A stretch of 61,689 bases of DNA from a virus. The notes below the pieces were generated by a model. That model did no database searches, was not told where the DNA came from, and was given only the letters and a program-made list of their open reading frames with translations. The DNA lies in IMG/VR virus record IMGVR_UViG_3300011113_000660, positions 1 to 61,689 of that record; one strand, 5' to 3'. The position numbers and the translations under genes are program-made. Shown here one piece after another: positions 31,193 to 38,977 of this stretch (the stretch's first letter is position 1; each line of letters opens with the position of its first letter).

Positions 31193-32565
31193 GTGCCTCC
31201 GGGATAAAGTCCCTGATATGATTTGATCCAGGCCGAGCCAGTCCAGCGATATTGTATTTCTGTGGTGACATTTGTGACATACTGTATATTATCTGGACTT
31301 GAGGCGCTGTCAAAAGAAATCTGCCACCGTGAGCCGTCGTATTCTACTATGTCGTTGGCCTGTGCTACCAAAGGTTGTCCGTTGACCCCTGCCCAGGCTT
31401 CGGCGTTGCCATCATCAAAACTGCCAGTGGCCTCGGTAAAAAGATATCGTTGTCCTACTGCCGCAGGGTCTAGTCCAGCTCCAGGGCCGCTTCGCAAAGG
31501 ATCAATCACGGCATCCACTGCTTCCAGGGTATTAGCCGGCACTGTGTCTGGATCTATAGTGAATAGCAGGAATCTGTCGTCAGTGGGATCAAATGCCACG
31601 GTGCCTATGACATCTGTGCCGTCTTCTTGTTCCAGCTTGATGTAGCTGATGCCTGGACGCAACACGCCATATTGTCCTACCACAGCTGACCACAACAAGT
31701 TGCTGGGCGGAGAGTCTGGCGGAGTCAAGCTGGTGTTGGGCTCGTCTATGACCTGCGGTGGTCGTAGGGCCTGAAGTTTGCCACCCACTAGCAAGGCCTG
31801 ATAGTTGAAGGGAGTAAACACCTGACGTGTGCCCAGCAACAAGTCATTGTCTAGTATGGCATTGGATGCATCGCCGTTGGCATCAAACACACTGGCCACT
31901 ATGCGCTCGATCACACCCAGTTTCTTGACCTTGGCCGGACTGCTGATCCAGATGGGTATGCTGAATGTCAGCGTGGCCACGTCAATGGGATTTTCAGCAT
32001 TGATGGGAATGGTGCGACTGCTCCAGTTCACACGTTCTAGGTTGCACACAGTCAGGCTGGTCCAGTCTATGTAGTTATCGGTGCTTTGTATCTCCAAAGC
32101 TGGATTGAACAGGACCACTATCTGTTCCAAGATCTGCATTTTCTGATTGGTGTTTGAGGTCCAGATATCCAGATTTATGGTCAGTTTGTAAGGCACTGGC
32201 ATGAGCCGTTCTATGGTAAAAGCATTGCCTTGTGTGGTTTCATAGGTGTCGGTCGCAGAATCATAGGTCCTTTGTCTAACCTGTATGTTGCTGACAAAGT
32301 AGGGCTCTTGCATCCTGGGACGATCATACTCCAAGGCTGTGATATAAAAGGTCATCAAGGGTGTTGATGGCAAGTTGTTGGCTGAATTTTCCTGTATGAT
32401 GGTCTGGGCCTGGCGGCTGGAATCACCGTAGCGCACTGGCACACGCACCAGGGTGTCGTTGATACCGGCTTCGTTGCGGCCATATGCCACTTCAAAGTTT
32501 GAAAAGATCCTGGCAAACTGCAACAAGAATCTGCGTATTTGGGCATCATAAAAAAATTGGGCCAT
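31174..32565 (-). CDS. 15: Tail sheath stabiliser / terminator gp15
   Basis: 463 aa (T4 gp15 is 272). The N-terminus MAQFFYDAQIRRFLLQFARIFSNF parallels T4 gp15 (FFYN..FRRY...DLFSNI) when read in short segments, and VRVPVRYGDSSR, NNLPSTPLMTFYITALEYDR and PYKLTINLDIWTSN follow the family layout. After about residue 260 there is a long extension with FTEATGSFDDGNAEAW and YDGSRWQISF, modules like those inserted in the sheath and fibre proteins. In T4 a gp15 hexamer caps the tail and joins it to the neck. The 1-nt overlap with gp14 fits joint translation. Confidence 0.8.
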   Translation of the reverse strand: MAQFFYDAQIRRFLLQFARIFSNFEVAYGRNEAGINDTLVRVPVRYGDSSRQAQTIIQENSANNLPSTPLMTFYITALEYDRPRMQEPYFVSNIQVRQRTYDSATDTYETTQGNAFTIERLMPVPYKLTINLDIWTSNTNQKMQILEQIVVLFNPALEIQSTDNYIDWTSLTVCNLERVNWSSRTIPINAENPIDVATLTFSIPIWISSPAKVKKLGVIERIVASVFDANGDASNAILDNDLLLGTRQVFTPFNYQALLVGGKLQALRPPQVIDEPNTSLTPPDSPPSNLLWSAVVGQYGVLRPGISYIKLEQEDGTDVIGTVAFDPTDDRFLLFTIDPDTVPANTLEAVDAVIDPLRSGPGAGLDPAAVGQRYLFTEATGSFDDGNAEAWAGVNGQPLVAQANDIVEYDGSRWQISFDSASSPDNIQYVTNVTTEIQYRWTGSAWIKSYQGLYPGGTWSLVL

Positions 32566-33932
32566 TATCGTCCTGGGGGTCTTGGGTTGGGTGGCAAGTT
32601 ACCACCTTGGTCACCGTTGTCGGCCAGTGGTTTGAGTATTTCACTGAGACTCTGACGGCTGGGTATGTTGCCCAGGTCTGTGGTGGGCACGGTGTAGGTG
32701 TTGTTGACAAAACTGGCTCGCTGTGTGAGTGCGCCTGCTGCCAAGTCAAGATCAGTCCTGACATTGTCTTCAATCTTGACCCAGGACCTGCCATTGAATC
32801 TAAACAAGCGATTGGGAAAATAATCCAGCCTCAGGGCATAGTCACCACTCACAGGATTCAGCGGAAAGCTCACGCCTGGTGTGACCGGCAGGCCATTGGG
32901 CGCATACTGATCTCCGGTAAGATAGCCCATGGTATAACCAAAGCTCTTGGGCGTGATACCGTCTCCGCCTTGCGTGCCATCCACTGTGGGATAAGTGTCA
33001 TCGGCTGTGAGTCCTGCACCAGCTGGCTGTCCGTCCTGGGTGGGCAGGATGTAGAATTTGGTAACATCATAGCCACTGAGTGGCACATCGGCCTGTGCTT
33101 GAAGCAATAGAGCATCATTGATGGCCAGATCTTTGGGCCTGGTGCTCATCCTGTCGCCTACGGTGGCAGGATTTTCTATCAAGGTCCAGTAAGGTTGTCC
33201 TGTGTTGGGATTTACAGCATCGATAGCAGTTCCGGGCGGAACATTGCCATTGGCCTGATAATAGGTGTTACCGTTGTTGACTATTTCACCAGAAGGATAA
33301 AAATTTCCCGGATCCCAGATGTTTTCTGGCATAAACGGCTGGTTGATGATCTGGCTGTATTCTTGCGCATTGACCATGGGTGTGGCCTTGATGCGCCACA
33401 GATGTGGCTGCCAGGTTTGGCTAAATCCTTCCGACGCATAGTTGCCATCCTGTATCACATAGTATCTGGGCAAGGGCAAAGGAATGGAACGGTCCAAGGG
33501 ATGATAGTCTTTGAGATTGGGCACCTCGATCACATCACCTACCATGAGTTTGCGACCCAAGGTGTCAATCATGTCATTGTAGTGGAAGGTGATAAACAAG
33601 GTATCACCATTTAAAAATAATCCAAATTGGGTGAGATCAAAATCTATGTCCTGCGTTCTATAAACACCACGCATGACAAATATGTCTGGGTCATACACTC
33701 GGTCACGATTTTCCAACAACAGCAGATCTTCTATGAACAAAGGACTTTCTGCGCCATAGGTAGGTATAGTAACGTCACCCGGTGAGTTGGTCTGATCCGG
33801 ATTCAGTTGTGGGCCCAGATATTTGTGCACCAAGATATCAATGCCGCCCACAGTGAACATTTCGCTGATGTTGCGGTCAAGATACTGGTAATCATAGGTC
33901 CTGTTGGGGCGATAAAGGCTGAGTCGCGGCAT
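32565..33932 (-). CDS. 14: Neck protein gp14 with carbohydrate-binding-like insert
   Basis: 455 aa from the ATG at 33932 (T4 gp14 is 256). The core resembles gp14: FMVRGVYRTQ-type strands, LMVGDVIEVPNLKDYH and LPRYYVIQDGNYASEGFSQTW. Residues about 204-252 (IWDPGNFYPSGEIVNNGNTYY ... PYWTLI, read as two short segments) match the pattern of ChtBD3/CBM5-12-like modules: Trp, Tyr-x-x-Gly-x-x-Val, Gly-x-x-Tyr, then Trp. A similar module is in gp18. The C-terminal 150 residues are Pro- and Asp-rich. I set the start at 33932 because a CATAAATA late box stands 7 nt upstream; a longer frame starting at 33971 would include this promoter. Confidence 0.75.
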   Translation of the reverse strand: MPRLSLYRPNRTYDYQYLDRNISEMFTVGGIDILVHKYLGPQLNPDQTNSPGDVTIPTYGAESPLFIEDLLLLENRDRVYDPDIFVMRGVYRTQDIDFDLTQFGLFLNGDTLFITFHYNDMIDTLGRKLMVGDVIEVPNLKDYHPLDRSIPLPLPRYYVIQDGNYASEGFSQTWQPHLWRIKATPMVNAQEYSQIINQPFMPENIWDPGNFYPSGEIVNNGNTYYQANGNVPPGTAIDAVNPNTGQPYWTLIENPATVGDRMSTRPKDLAINDALLLQAQADVPLSGYDVTKFYILPTQDGQPAGAGLTADDTYPTVDGTQGGDGITPKSFGYTMGYLTGDQYAPNGLPVTPGVSFPLNPVSGDYALRLDYFPNRLFRFNGRSWVKIEDNVRTDLDLAAGALTQRASFVNNTYTVPTTDLGNIPSRQSLSEILKPLADNGDQGGNLPPNPRPPGR

Positions 33933-33939
33933 AGTCTTG

Positions 33940-33945
33940 TATTTA
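33940..33945 (-). promoter_or_regulatory. Late promoter box for gp14-gp15-NUDIX operon
   Basis: Read on the - strand: CATAAATA-CAAGACT-ATG. There are 7 nt to the start and no Shine-Dalgarno sequence, so it is predicted leaderless. Confidence 0.66.
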
Positions 33946-33954
33946 TGGGTCAAA

Positions 33955-33983
33955 TTGACTTGCAACTCCAAAGCAGTTATAAT
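33955..33983 (+). promoter_or_regulatory. Sigma70-type promoter at 33991
   Basis: TTGACT (33955-33960), a 17-nt spacer and TATAAT (33978-33983). Seven bases then lead to the ATG at 33991, so transcription should begin at or one base before the start codon. It is divergent from the late gp14 promoter within a 58-nt gap. Confidence 0.85.
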
Positions 33984-33990
33984 TAACTAC

Positions 33991-34245
33991 ATGGATGAAC
34001 TGCTAGACCGCCTGGGACAAATTGAGCGCCAAATACCACAGATCCGCAACAAAGTGGCACGCCGAGATTTGATGAAAATGCTCAAAAACATTGATGTGGC
34101 TGTAAATGCTGCCAGCCGCGAAAGTGTGGAGTGCCGTAGACTGCACAGAGAAACGCTACACTACCGAGAATTGGTCCAGCAGGCTCAGGCCCTGATCACC
34201 AACCTGGAGCAACACCTAACATTTGCGGCATTGTTAAACGGTTGA
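33991..34245 (+). CDS. Small early helical protein
   Basis: 84 aa from the ATG at 33991. Highly charged and helical (LLDRLGQIERQIPQIRNKV, RRLHRETLHYRELVQQAQAL), probably a coiled coil. No family recognised. The strong promoter overlaps the region in front of the ATG and no ribosome-binding site is present, so a leaderless early transcript is likely. The in-frame extension upstream to 33937 would cross the promoter and is rejected. It shares an early-type transcription block with the 34295 gene amid late neck genes. Confidence 0.65.
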   Translation: MDELLDRLGQIERQIPQIRNKVARRDLMKMLKNIDVAVNAASRESVECRRLHRETLHYRELVQQAQALITNLEQHLTFAALLNG

Positions 34246-34270
34246 CCAAAAATGGCTCTGGTGCTATAAT
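34242..34270 (+). promoter_or_regulatory. Sigma70-type promoter before 34295
   Basis: TTGACC (34242-34247), a 17-nt spacer and TATAAT (34265-34270), with an extended TGC just before the -10. A normal leader with CAGGAGA precedes the ATG at 34295. Confidence 0.88.
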
Positions 34271-34294
34271 ATTCTAATAAACTCAGGAGAACCC

Positions 34295-35440
34295 ATGAAC
34301 GCACGAGCCGCAACTGTGATCAAGCCCTTGAATCCCAAAGGCGCAGAAACCAAATATGTTGGACACGAGCCTGACTGGAAATTCCAGCCCACAGAAGAAA
34401 ATCGCATCAGTGCCTTCAGCAAGGCCTTTGCCTGGTACAACTATCACTATGGCAAAAAAGATGCCAAGGACATGCTGTGTCAGTACCTGGACGTCAATCA
34501 TAGAAGCAAGGATGCCAAACTCATGCGTGGCATTCCGGACAGCCAGATTCGACTTACACCGGCCTGGGTATGCAGGATGACCTTGATGGGCCTGACGCTC
34601 AACGAGCATGAACAGTGCATCGTTGACGAGCAGATCGCCACTATGCTAAAAATCAAACAAGAAGTCAAAAAGGTCATTGACGAAGCCGAAGTGGCCGTGG
34701 CAAAACTTACCATCCAAGATCACCTGCGTGAGAAAGTGAGTGAATGTGCCGGCGAACTAGAAGGCATGTTTGATGACTTTATCTCGGCCGGCGCCCGGAT
34801 GACGGCAGATTGGAAACCCATCGCACAGATCCGTGGCATGAACATCAGCCCCAACATGGTGGGCACCATTGCCGATGTGTGGAAAACAAAGTTGGCCGAG
34901 TTTGAACAAGTGTTGGAAGGAACCGATGCGGACCTAGCAGAAGGCTACAGCCACCTCAACAAAAATCAGATCAAGCAGTGCATCAAATTCATTGAGCAGG
35001 TCATAGCAGATTGTGGCAACTATGTGCAGATCAAGAAAGTAGAACGCAAGCCAAGAGCCAAGAAAGCAGTTAGCCCAGAAAAGCTCAGCGCCAAGTTCAA
35101 ATACCTCAAAGATTTTGCTGAACTTAAACTGACCAGTATCGCACCAGCTCAATTGGTGGGTGCTGGCGAAGCTTGGTTGTATGATACCAAAAAACGCAAG
35201 TTGATCCATGTCATGGCCGACGCTCATCTTGGCACATTTAGTGTCAAAGGATCAGCTGTCGTGGGCTTTGACACCATGCAAACTGTACAAAAAACTCTAC
35301 GCAAGCCTGCAGAGCAGTTAAAAGAACTCATGTCGGGCGGAAAACCTGCGGCTCGCAAGGTGTTTAAAGATATCCGAGCCACAGAAACCAAGTTCAACGG
35401 ACGTGGCAACGAGAATCTGATCATACTCAAGGCCTGGTAA
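34295..35440 (+). CDS. Early-type protein of unknown function, 381 aa
   Basis: Not recognised as a named family. The N-terminal third has RISAFSKAFAWYNYHYGKKD and LTPAWVCRMTLMGL, the middle is a helical, acidic region (EVKKVIDEAEVAVAKL), and there is a Lys/Arg-rich linker (VERKPRAKKAVSPEKL) before a C-terminal basic beta-domain (LYDTKKRKLIHVMA, TETKFNGRGNENLIILKAW). The basic linker and C-terminus suggest nucleic-acid binding. It is driven by a strong sigma70-type promoter with a good ribosome-binding site. Its stop codon is the first three bases of the late TAAATA box of gp13. Confidence 0.75.
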   Translation: MNARAATVIKPLNPKGAETKYVGHEPDWKFQPTEENRISAFSKAFAWYNYHYGKKDAKDMLCQYLDVNHRSKDAKLMRGIPDSQIRLTPAWVCRMTLMGLTLNEHEQCIVDEQIATMLKIKQEVKKVIDEAEVAVAKLTIQDHLREKVSECAGELEGMFDDFISAGARMTADWKPIAQIRGMNISPNMVGTIADVWKTKLAEFEQVLEGTDADLAEGYSHLNKNQIKQCIKFIEQVIADCGNYVQIKKVERKPRAKKAVSPEKLSAKFKYLKDFAELKLTSIAPAQLVGAGEAWLYDTKKRKLIHVMADAHLGTFSVKGSAVVGFDTMQTVQKTLRKPAEQLKELMSGGKPAARKVFKDIRATETKFNGRGNENLIILKAW

Positions 35441-35443
35441 ATA
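35438..35443 (+). promoter_or_regulatory. Late promoter box for gp13
   Basis: GGTAAATA whose TAA is also the stop codon of the gene upstream; 21 nt to the ATG at 35465, with CGGAG as ribosome-binding site. Confidence 0.62.
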
Positions 35444-35464
35444 CAAGGGAACGGAGTTCCCTAC

Positions 35465-36235
35465 ATGGCCTTAGAAAATCAATCCAGCTTAGAAACCCTA
35501 AAACAACAACTGTTTGACTATGTCAGACTGACCTTGGGTGATCAGATCGTAGATCTTGAGCTGGATGCAGAACACTACGATGCAGCCTATCAGAGAACCA
35601 TTGGGGTGTATCGTCAAAGAGCACAAAATGCTTATGAAGAAAGCTATACCTTCATGGAACTGGTGGCCAATGTCAACATCTACGACCTGCCACAGGAAGT
35701 CATAACTGTACGACAAATCTTCCGTAGAACCTTTGGCGATAGTACAGGACCCTTTGCCAGCAACTTTGATCCATTCAGCCAGGCCAGCATGAACGTGTAT
35801 CTCATGAACTTCAACGTGGCCGGAGGACTTGCTACATACGATTTCTACAGTCAATATGTGGAACTGGCCGGACGCATGTTTGGCGCCTACATGAACTATA
35901 CCTGGAATCCTGTGACCAAGAAACTTCAATTGATCCGCGATCCCAAAGGCACCGGAGAGAATGTGCTGTTATGGACCTACAATCTCAAGCCTGAATTCAA
36001 CTTGTTACAGGACTTCCAGATACAACAATGGATACGTGACTACATGGTAGCAGCCTCGAAGATGATCATTGGTGAAGCAAGAGAAAAATTTGGACAGTAT
36101 GCAGGACCACAAGGTGGCAGTCAGCTCAATGGCACTGCTCTCAAAACTGAAGCACAGGCACAAATGGACAGCCTGATCGAACAACTCAAGAACTATGTGG
36201 ATGGCAGCCAGCCCATCACCTTTGTAATCGGTTAA
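35465..36235 (+). CDS. 13: Neck protein gp13
   Basis: 256 aa (T4 gp13 is 309). LKQQLFDYVRLTLGDQIVDL with an acidic patch, then AYQRTIGVYRQRAQNAYEES, NVNIYDLPQEVITVRQIFRR and LLWTYNLKPEFNLLQDFQIQ (each short segments) are the conserved features of the gp13 head-completion/neck family in T4-like phages. It joins portal and tail together with gp14, which is encoded divergently less than 2 kb away. Late promoter overlaps the upstream stop. Confidence 0.85.
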   Translation: MALENQSSLETLKQQLFDYVRLTLGDQIVDLELDAEHYDAAYQRTIGVYRQRAQNAYEESYTFMELVANVNIYDLPQEVITVRQIFRRTFGDSTGPFASNFDPFSQASMNVYLMNFNVAGGLATYDFYSQYVELAGRMFGAYMNYTWNPVTKKLQLIRDPKGTGENVLLWTYNLKPEFNLLQDFQIQQWIRDYMVAASKMIIGEAREKFGQYAGPQGGSQLNGTALKTEAQAQMDSLIEQLKNYVDGSQPITFVIG

Positions 36236-36262
36236 TAGATCCTAGCTTTATTTCTAAACTCA

Positions 36263-36271
36263 TGCTATACT
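36263..36271 (+). promoter_or_regulatory. Extended -10 promoter before DexA-like gene
   Basis: TGCTATACT: an extended -10 (TGn plus TATACT, 36266-36271), 6 nt before the ATG at 36278. A -35 match is poor. There is no ribosome-binding site, so leaderless transcription is predicted. Confidence 0.6.
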
Positions 36272-36277
36272 ATTAGC

Positions 36278-36799
36278 ATGGACTTAATGATTGATCTTGA
36301 GGGGTTAGCAACTGGACCCGATACTACTATACTGACCATTGCCGCTCAGGCATTTGATCCATTTGGTACGGGGTATTATGATCAACAATACTACGCTAGA
36401 ATAACATTGGAAAGTCAACCCGATAGAAGCATTGATCAAGGCACACTAGAGTGGTGGGCAACGCAACCTTCTGCGGCCAAGGATGAAGCTTTTATGGAAG
36501 AAGGTCGTATTCCTTTAGATGTAGCATTAGATAGTTTAGGCAAACTAATCTGGCACGCCAAACGAGTTTGGGCCCAAGGACCAACCTATGACATGAATAT
36601 CCTGGAGCATGCCTACAAGAGTTACGGTAAAGCACTTCCTTGGCAGTTTTATTCCGTAAGAGACAGCAGAACTGTATTTTCATTATGGCCTGGCTTGCCT
36701 AAGCCACCCACTAGTCATCATGCACTGGAAGATTGTCGTAGACAGATTGACATGTTGCAGGCCACATTTCGACATCTTAATGTAAAAGAACTAAGATGA
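36278..36799 (+). CDS. dexA: DEDDh 3'-5' exonuclease, DexA-like
   Basis: 173 aa. The DEDDh exonuclease site is intact: Asp6 and Glu8 (MIDLEGL), Asp105 (GPTYDMNIL) and His148...Asp152 (HALEDC). Length and layout (LEWWATQPSAAKDE, FYSVRDSRTVF) match the short exonuclease A family of T4-like phages, which trims single-stranded DNA; the substrate may include RNA. The ATG lies 6 nt behind an extended -10 box. It overlaps the glycosyltransferase-like gene by 4 nt (ATGA-type), starting a three-gene unit with that gene and the dNMP kinase. Confidence 0.85.
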   Translation: MDLMIDLEGLATGPDTTILTIAAQAFDPFGTGYYDQQYYARITLESQPDRSIDQGTLEWWATQPSAAKDEAFMEEGRIPLDVALDSLGKLIWHAKRVWAQGPTYDMNILEHAYKSYGKALPWQFYSVRDSRTVFSLWPGLPKPPTSHHALEDCRRQIDMLQATFRHLNVKELR

Positions 36800-37929
36800 T
36801 CACTGTTCCAGCACAACGGTTACAGAATTTTGGCACACTCAACACTTTAGATGCTTTGCAATCTATGGACATAGAATCTATAAATCAATATGTCAAAAAT
36901 CATGCAACAATGGTCCGCCCTGGTGAGAAACTGCACGTGGTGTTTACATCATTGACCGAAGCTGGTTCTCTATCTACAAATGTAAAATATACTGTTGAAC
37001 AATTTGCTAGATATGATATCAAAGTCACCTTGTTGCTCAACAGCTACATGAACCACTGGGCAGAGGAACTCGAACAATTGCTTTGCGATGTTATATATGT
37101 TGATTACTTTTTATGGCGAACCTACAGCGAACTAGAACTGAAAAAAAACAATTCGGTGAATATGCAATGGAATCCTGACGCCAAACAATTTCTTTTTTTA
37201 ACAGGCAAGCCAAACAAAATAAATCGCATAAGATTACTTTGGAAATTACACAAACAAAATTTGTTGCCACATGCCATATGGTCTTTGTTTGTGAACAATG
37301 AGAACAAACAATCGGCCTATGAACATGTGCCTGAGCTAGATTACAGAGATTTTGAACTGTTTGTGACGCAATTTGCCAGTAATCCAGATCAAATACAAGT
37401 TGTACAAAATCCAAACATGGATCTTCACTATGGAGGTATACCTTTTGAGCATGATCTTTTTCAACGCACTCGATTTAGAGTGATCGCAGAAACTGGAATG
37501 GAACATCCAAAACCCTGGATCACTGAAAAAACCTGGATTACAATAGCTAACAATCACCCATTTGTCATGGCAGGAGACAGAGGCACATGTCAAAGATTGC
37601 AACAGATGGGATTCCGCACTTTTGAAAACTATCTCGAGCTACTCGATTATGATAAAATCTCAAAATCAGAACAACGGCTTGATGCCGTGGTAGAAAATGT
37701 TAAACATCTGTTGACATCAACCAAGCATGATCAAGTCATGCTTGCAGATGTAGAACATAATCGTCGACGTTTTTTAGAATTAGGAGAATCTAATCAAAAA
37801 AAATTATGTGATTTTTTTAGCAATGCCAACATACCACAACAACAGATGGAATTTTATATTTTCAGTAGAGATATAATATATGACGAGTACATGGCCAGAA
37901 TTCATCAAACAAGGAGAATTGCACAATGA
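36796..37929 (+). CDS. Glycosyltransferase-like protein
   Basis: 377 aa, visibly AT-rich. The C-terminal part has FRVIAETGMEHPKPWITEK then TWITIANNHPFVMAGDRG and LQQMGFRTFENY. This VIAET...ITEKTW..I....PF.......L...GF.TF pattern is the acceptor/donor core of fucosyltransferase-like (GT10-type) and related phage glycosyltransferases. The N-terminal half (LHVVFTSLTEAGSLSTNVKY, VTLLLNSYM) looks like a GT-B Rossmann domain. Substrate unknown. It overlaps both neighbours by 4 nt. AT content and function suggest acquired cargo, like the genes at 656-6430. Confidence 0.65.
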   Translation: MITVPAQRLQNFGTLNTLDALQSMDIESINQYVKNHATMVRPGEKLHVVFTSLTEAGSLSTNVKYTVEQFARYDIKVTLLLNSYMNHWAEELEQLLCDVIYVDYFLWRTYSELELKKNNSVNMQWNPDAKQFLFLTGKPNKINRIRLLWKLHKQNLLPHAIWSLFVNNENKQSAYEHVPELDYRDFELFVTQFASNPDQIQVVQNPNMDLHYGGIPFEHDLFQRTRFRVIAETGMEHPKPWITEKTWITIANNHPFVMAGDRGTCQRLQQMGFRTFENYLELLDYDKISKSEQRLDAVVENVKHLLTSTKHDQVMLADVEHNRRRFLELGESNQKKLCDFFSNANIPQQQMEFYIFSRDIIYDEYMARIHQTRRIAQ

Positions 37930-38588
37930 TTATTGGAGTATGCGGACTCATAGGCGCTGGCAAAGATACCATAGCAGACTACCTGGTAAACATTCACCAA
38001 TTCCGACGAGAAAGTTTTGCCAACACTCTTAAAGATGCTGTGAGTTCAGTGTTTGGCTGGGATCGTGAACTGTTAGAAGGACGCACCCGTCACAGCAGAG
38101 AGTGGCGCGAACAGGTAGATACCTGGTGGGCAGACCGCCTGGACATGCCCGATCTGACTCCTAGATGGGTGCTACAGTATTGGGGCACCGAAGTTGTGCG
38201 CAGAGGGTTTCATGACGATACCTGGATAGCCAGCCTGGAAAATAAACTGCGCAAAACCACCGACGATGTGGTCATTAGTGACTGTAGGTTTCCCAACGAA
38301 ATAGCCGCGATCAAGCGTGCTGGCGGCACAGTGATCAGAGTACATCGCGGTCCGGATCCAGCATGGTATCACTTGGCAGAAACAGTGAATTCTGGACCGC
38401 ACAATATGACCTGGACCACGGCAAAAATAGCCTTGGAAAAATACAACATACATGCTTCGGAAACTGCCTGGATTGGCACAGATTTTGATGCTGTCATAGA
38501 CAACAACTCCACCATGGATCATTTGTACAGACAGGTCAACGATCTGGTTCAAGATCTCCTGGCGTCCAAGGGCGATCCAGGCGTTTGA
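37926..38588 (+). CDS. 1: Deoxynucleoside monophosphate kinase, gp1-like
   Basis: 220 aa. A P-loop GLIGAGKDT (7-15) opens the protein, as in T4 gp1 (GVKRSGKDT). RWVLQYWGTEVVRRGFHDDTW is the lid/substrate segment, and DVVISDCRFPNEIAAIKRAG, then GGTVIRVHR, matches the Walker-B-type strand and following strand of the family. It phosphorylates dNMPs to dNDPs to feed phage DNA synthesis. The 3' end overlaps a convergent HNH gene by 53 nt. It is translated in a coupled unit with the exonuclease and glycosyltransferase-like genes. Confidence 0.88.
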   Translation: MIIGVCGLIGAGKDTIADYLVNIHQFRRESFANTLKDAVSSVFGWDRELLEGRTRHSREWREQVDTWWADRLDMPDLTPRWVLQYWGTEVVRRGFHDDTWIASLENKLRKTTDDVVISDCRFPNEIAAIKRAGGTVIRVHRGPDPAWYHLAETVNSGPHNMTWTTAKIALEKYNIHASETAWIGTDFDAVIDNNSTMDHLYRQVNDLVQDLLASKGDPGV

Positions 38589-38880
38589 TTTCTTCCACGC
38601 AGTTCAAGCATACAGTTTTTAGATTACGCAAACTAGTATTGTGTTGATTACCATCTACATGATATACCACTAGCTGGCTGGCATATCGACTTCTAAATCC
38701 ACACCGATCACAAGCAATTTTTTTCTTGTAACCAGCAGATCGCCATCTAGGTTCTGGCGGCCGGACTTTGCGTCCTCGCTTGATACAGTATTCACACAAT
38801 CTACGATATTGTATGCAATGATCTTTGTGATAGGCCACAGCTCTAGGACGTTGATTGCAGGCCAAACACATGGGTCTCAT
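38536..38880 (-). CDS. HNH endonuclease-like zinc protein
   Basis: 114 aa from the ATG at 38880. It has paired zinc-binding cysteines (CLACNQ, CEYCIK, CDRCGF, CLNC) and a VYHVDGNQHNTSLRNLKTV segment that fits the HNH core (His, then Asn, then Asn-x-x-x-Asn). Such short proteins are common in phages as free-standing nucleases or domesticated regulators. The start was chosen because a CATAAATA late box stands 4 nt upstream; an in-frame ATG at 38895 would overlap this promoter. Its last 53 nt overlap the dNMP kinase gene on the opposite strand. Confidence 0.72.
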   Translation of the reverse strand: MRPMCLACNQRPRAVAYHKDHCIQYRRLCEYCIKRGRKVRPPEPRWRSAGYKKKIACDRCGFRSRYASQLVVYHVDGNQHNTSLRNLKTVCLNCVEEIKRLDRPWTPGDLEPDR

Positions 38881-38884
38881 GCTG

Positions 38885-38890
38885 TATTTA
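38885..38890 (-). promoter_or_regulatory. Late promoter box for HNH gene
   Basis: Read on the - strand: CATAAATA-CAGC-ATG, the shortest box-to-ATG distance in the window (4 nt) and no ribosome-binding site. Confidence 0.6.
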
Positions 38891-38943
38891 TGCACAAAAC
38901 CTACTAAGTAGGGACTCTATATACCCAAGTTTTTTACTTTTTC

Positions 38944-38951
38944 TATAAATA
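38944..38951 (+). promoter_or_regulatory. Full-consensus late promoter for tail sheath
   Basis: TATAAATA, identical to the T4 late consensus, 26 nt before the sheath ATG, with AAAAAAGGA as ribosome-binding site. The only full match in the window, placed before a high-copy virion protein. Confidence 0.85.
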
Positions 38952-38977
38952 TCAATAACTAGAAAAAAGGATTTACC

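Noticed and set aside
33933-33971. Upstream start for gp14 at 33971
   Set aside because: The extra 13 residues would lie over the CATAAATA late box, and the conserved region begins at the ATG at 33932.
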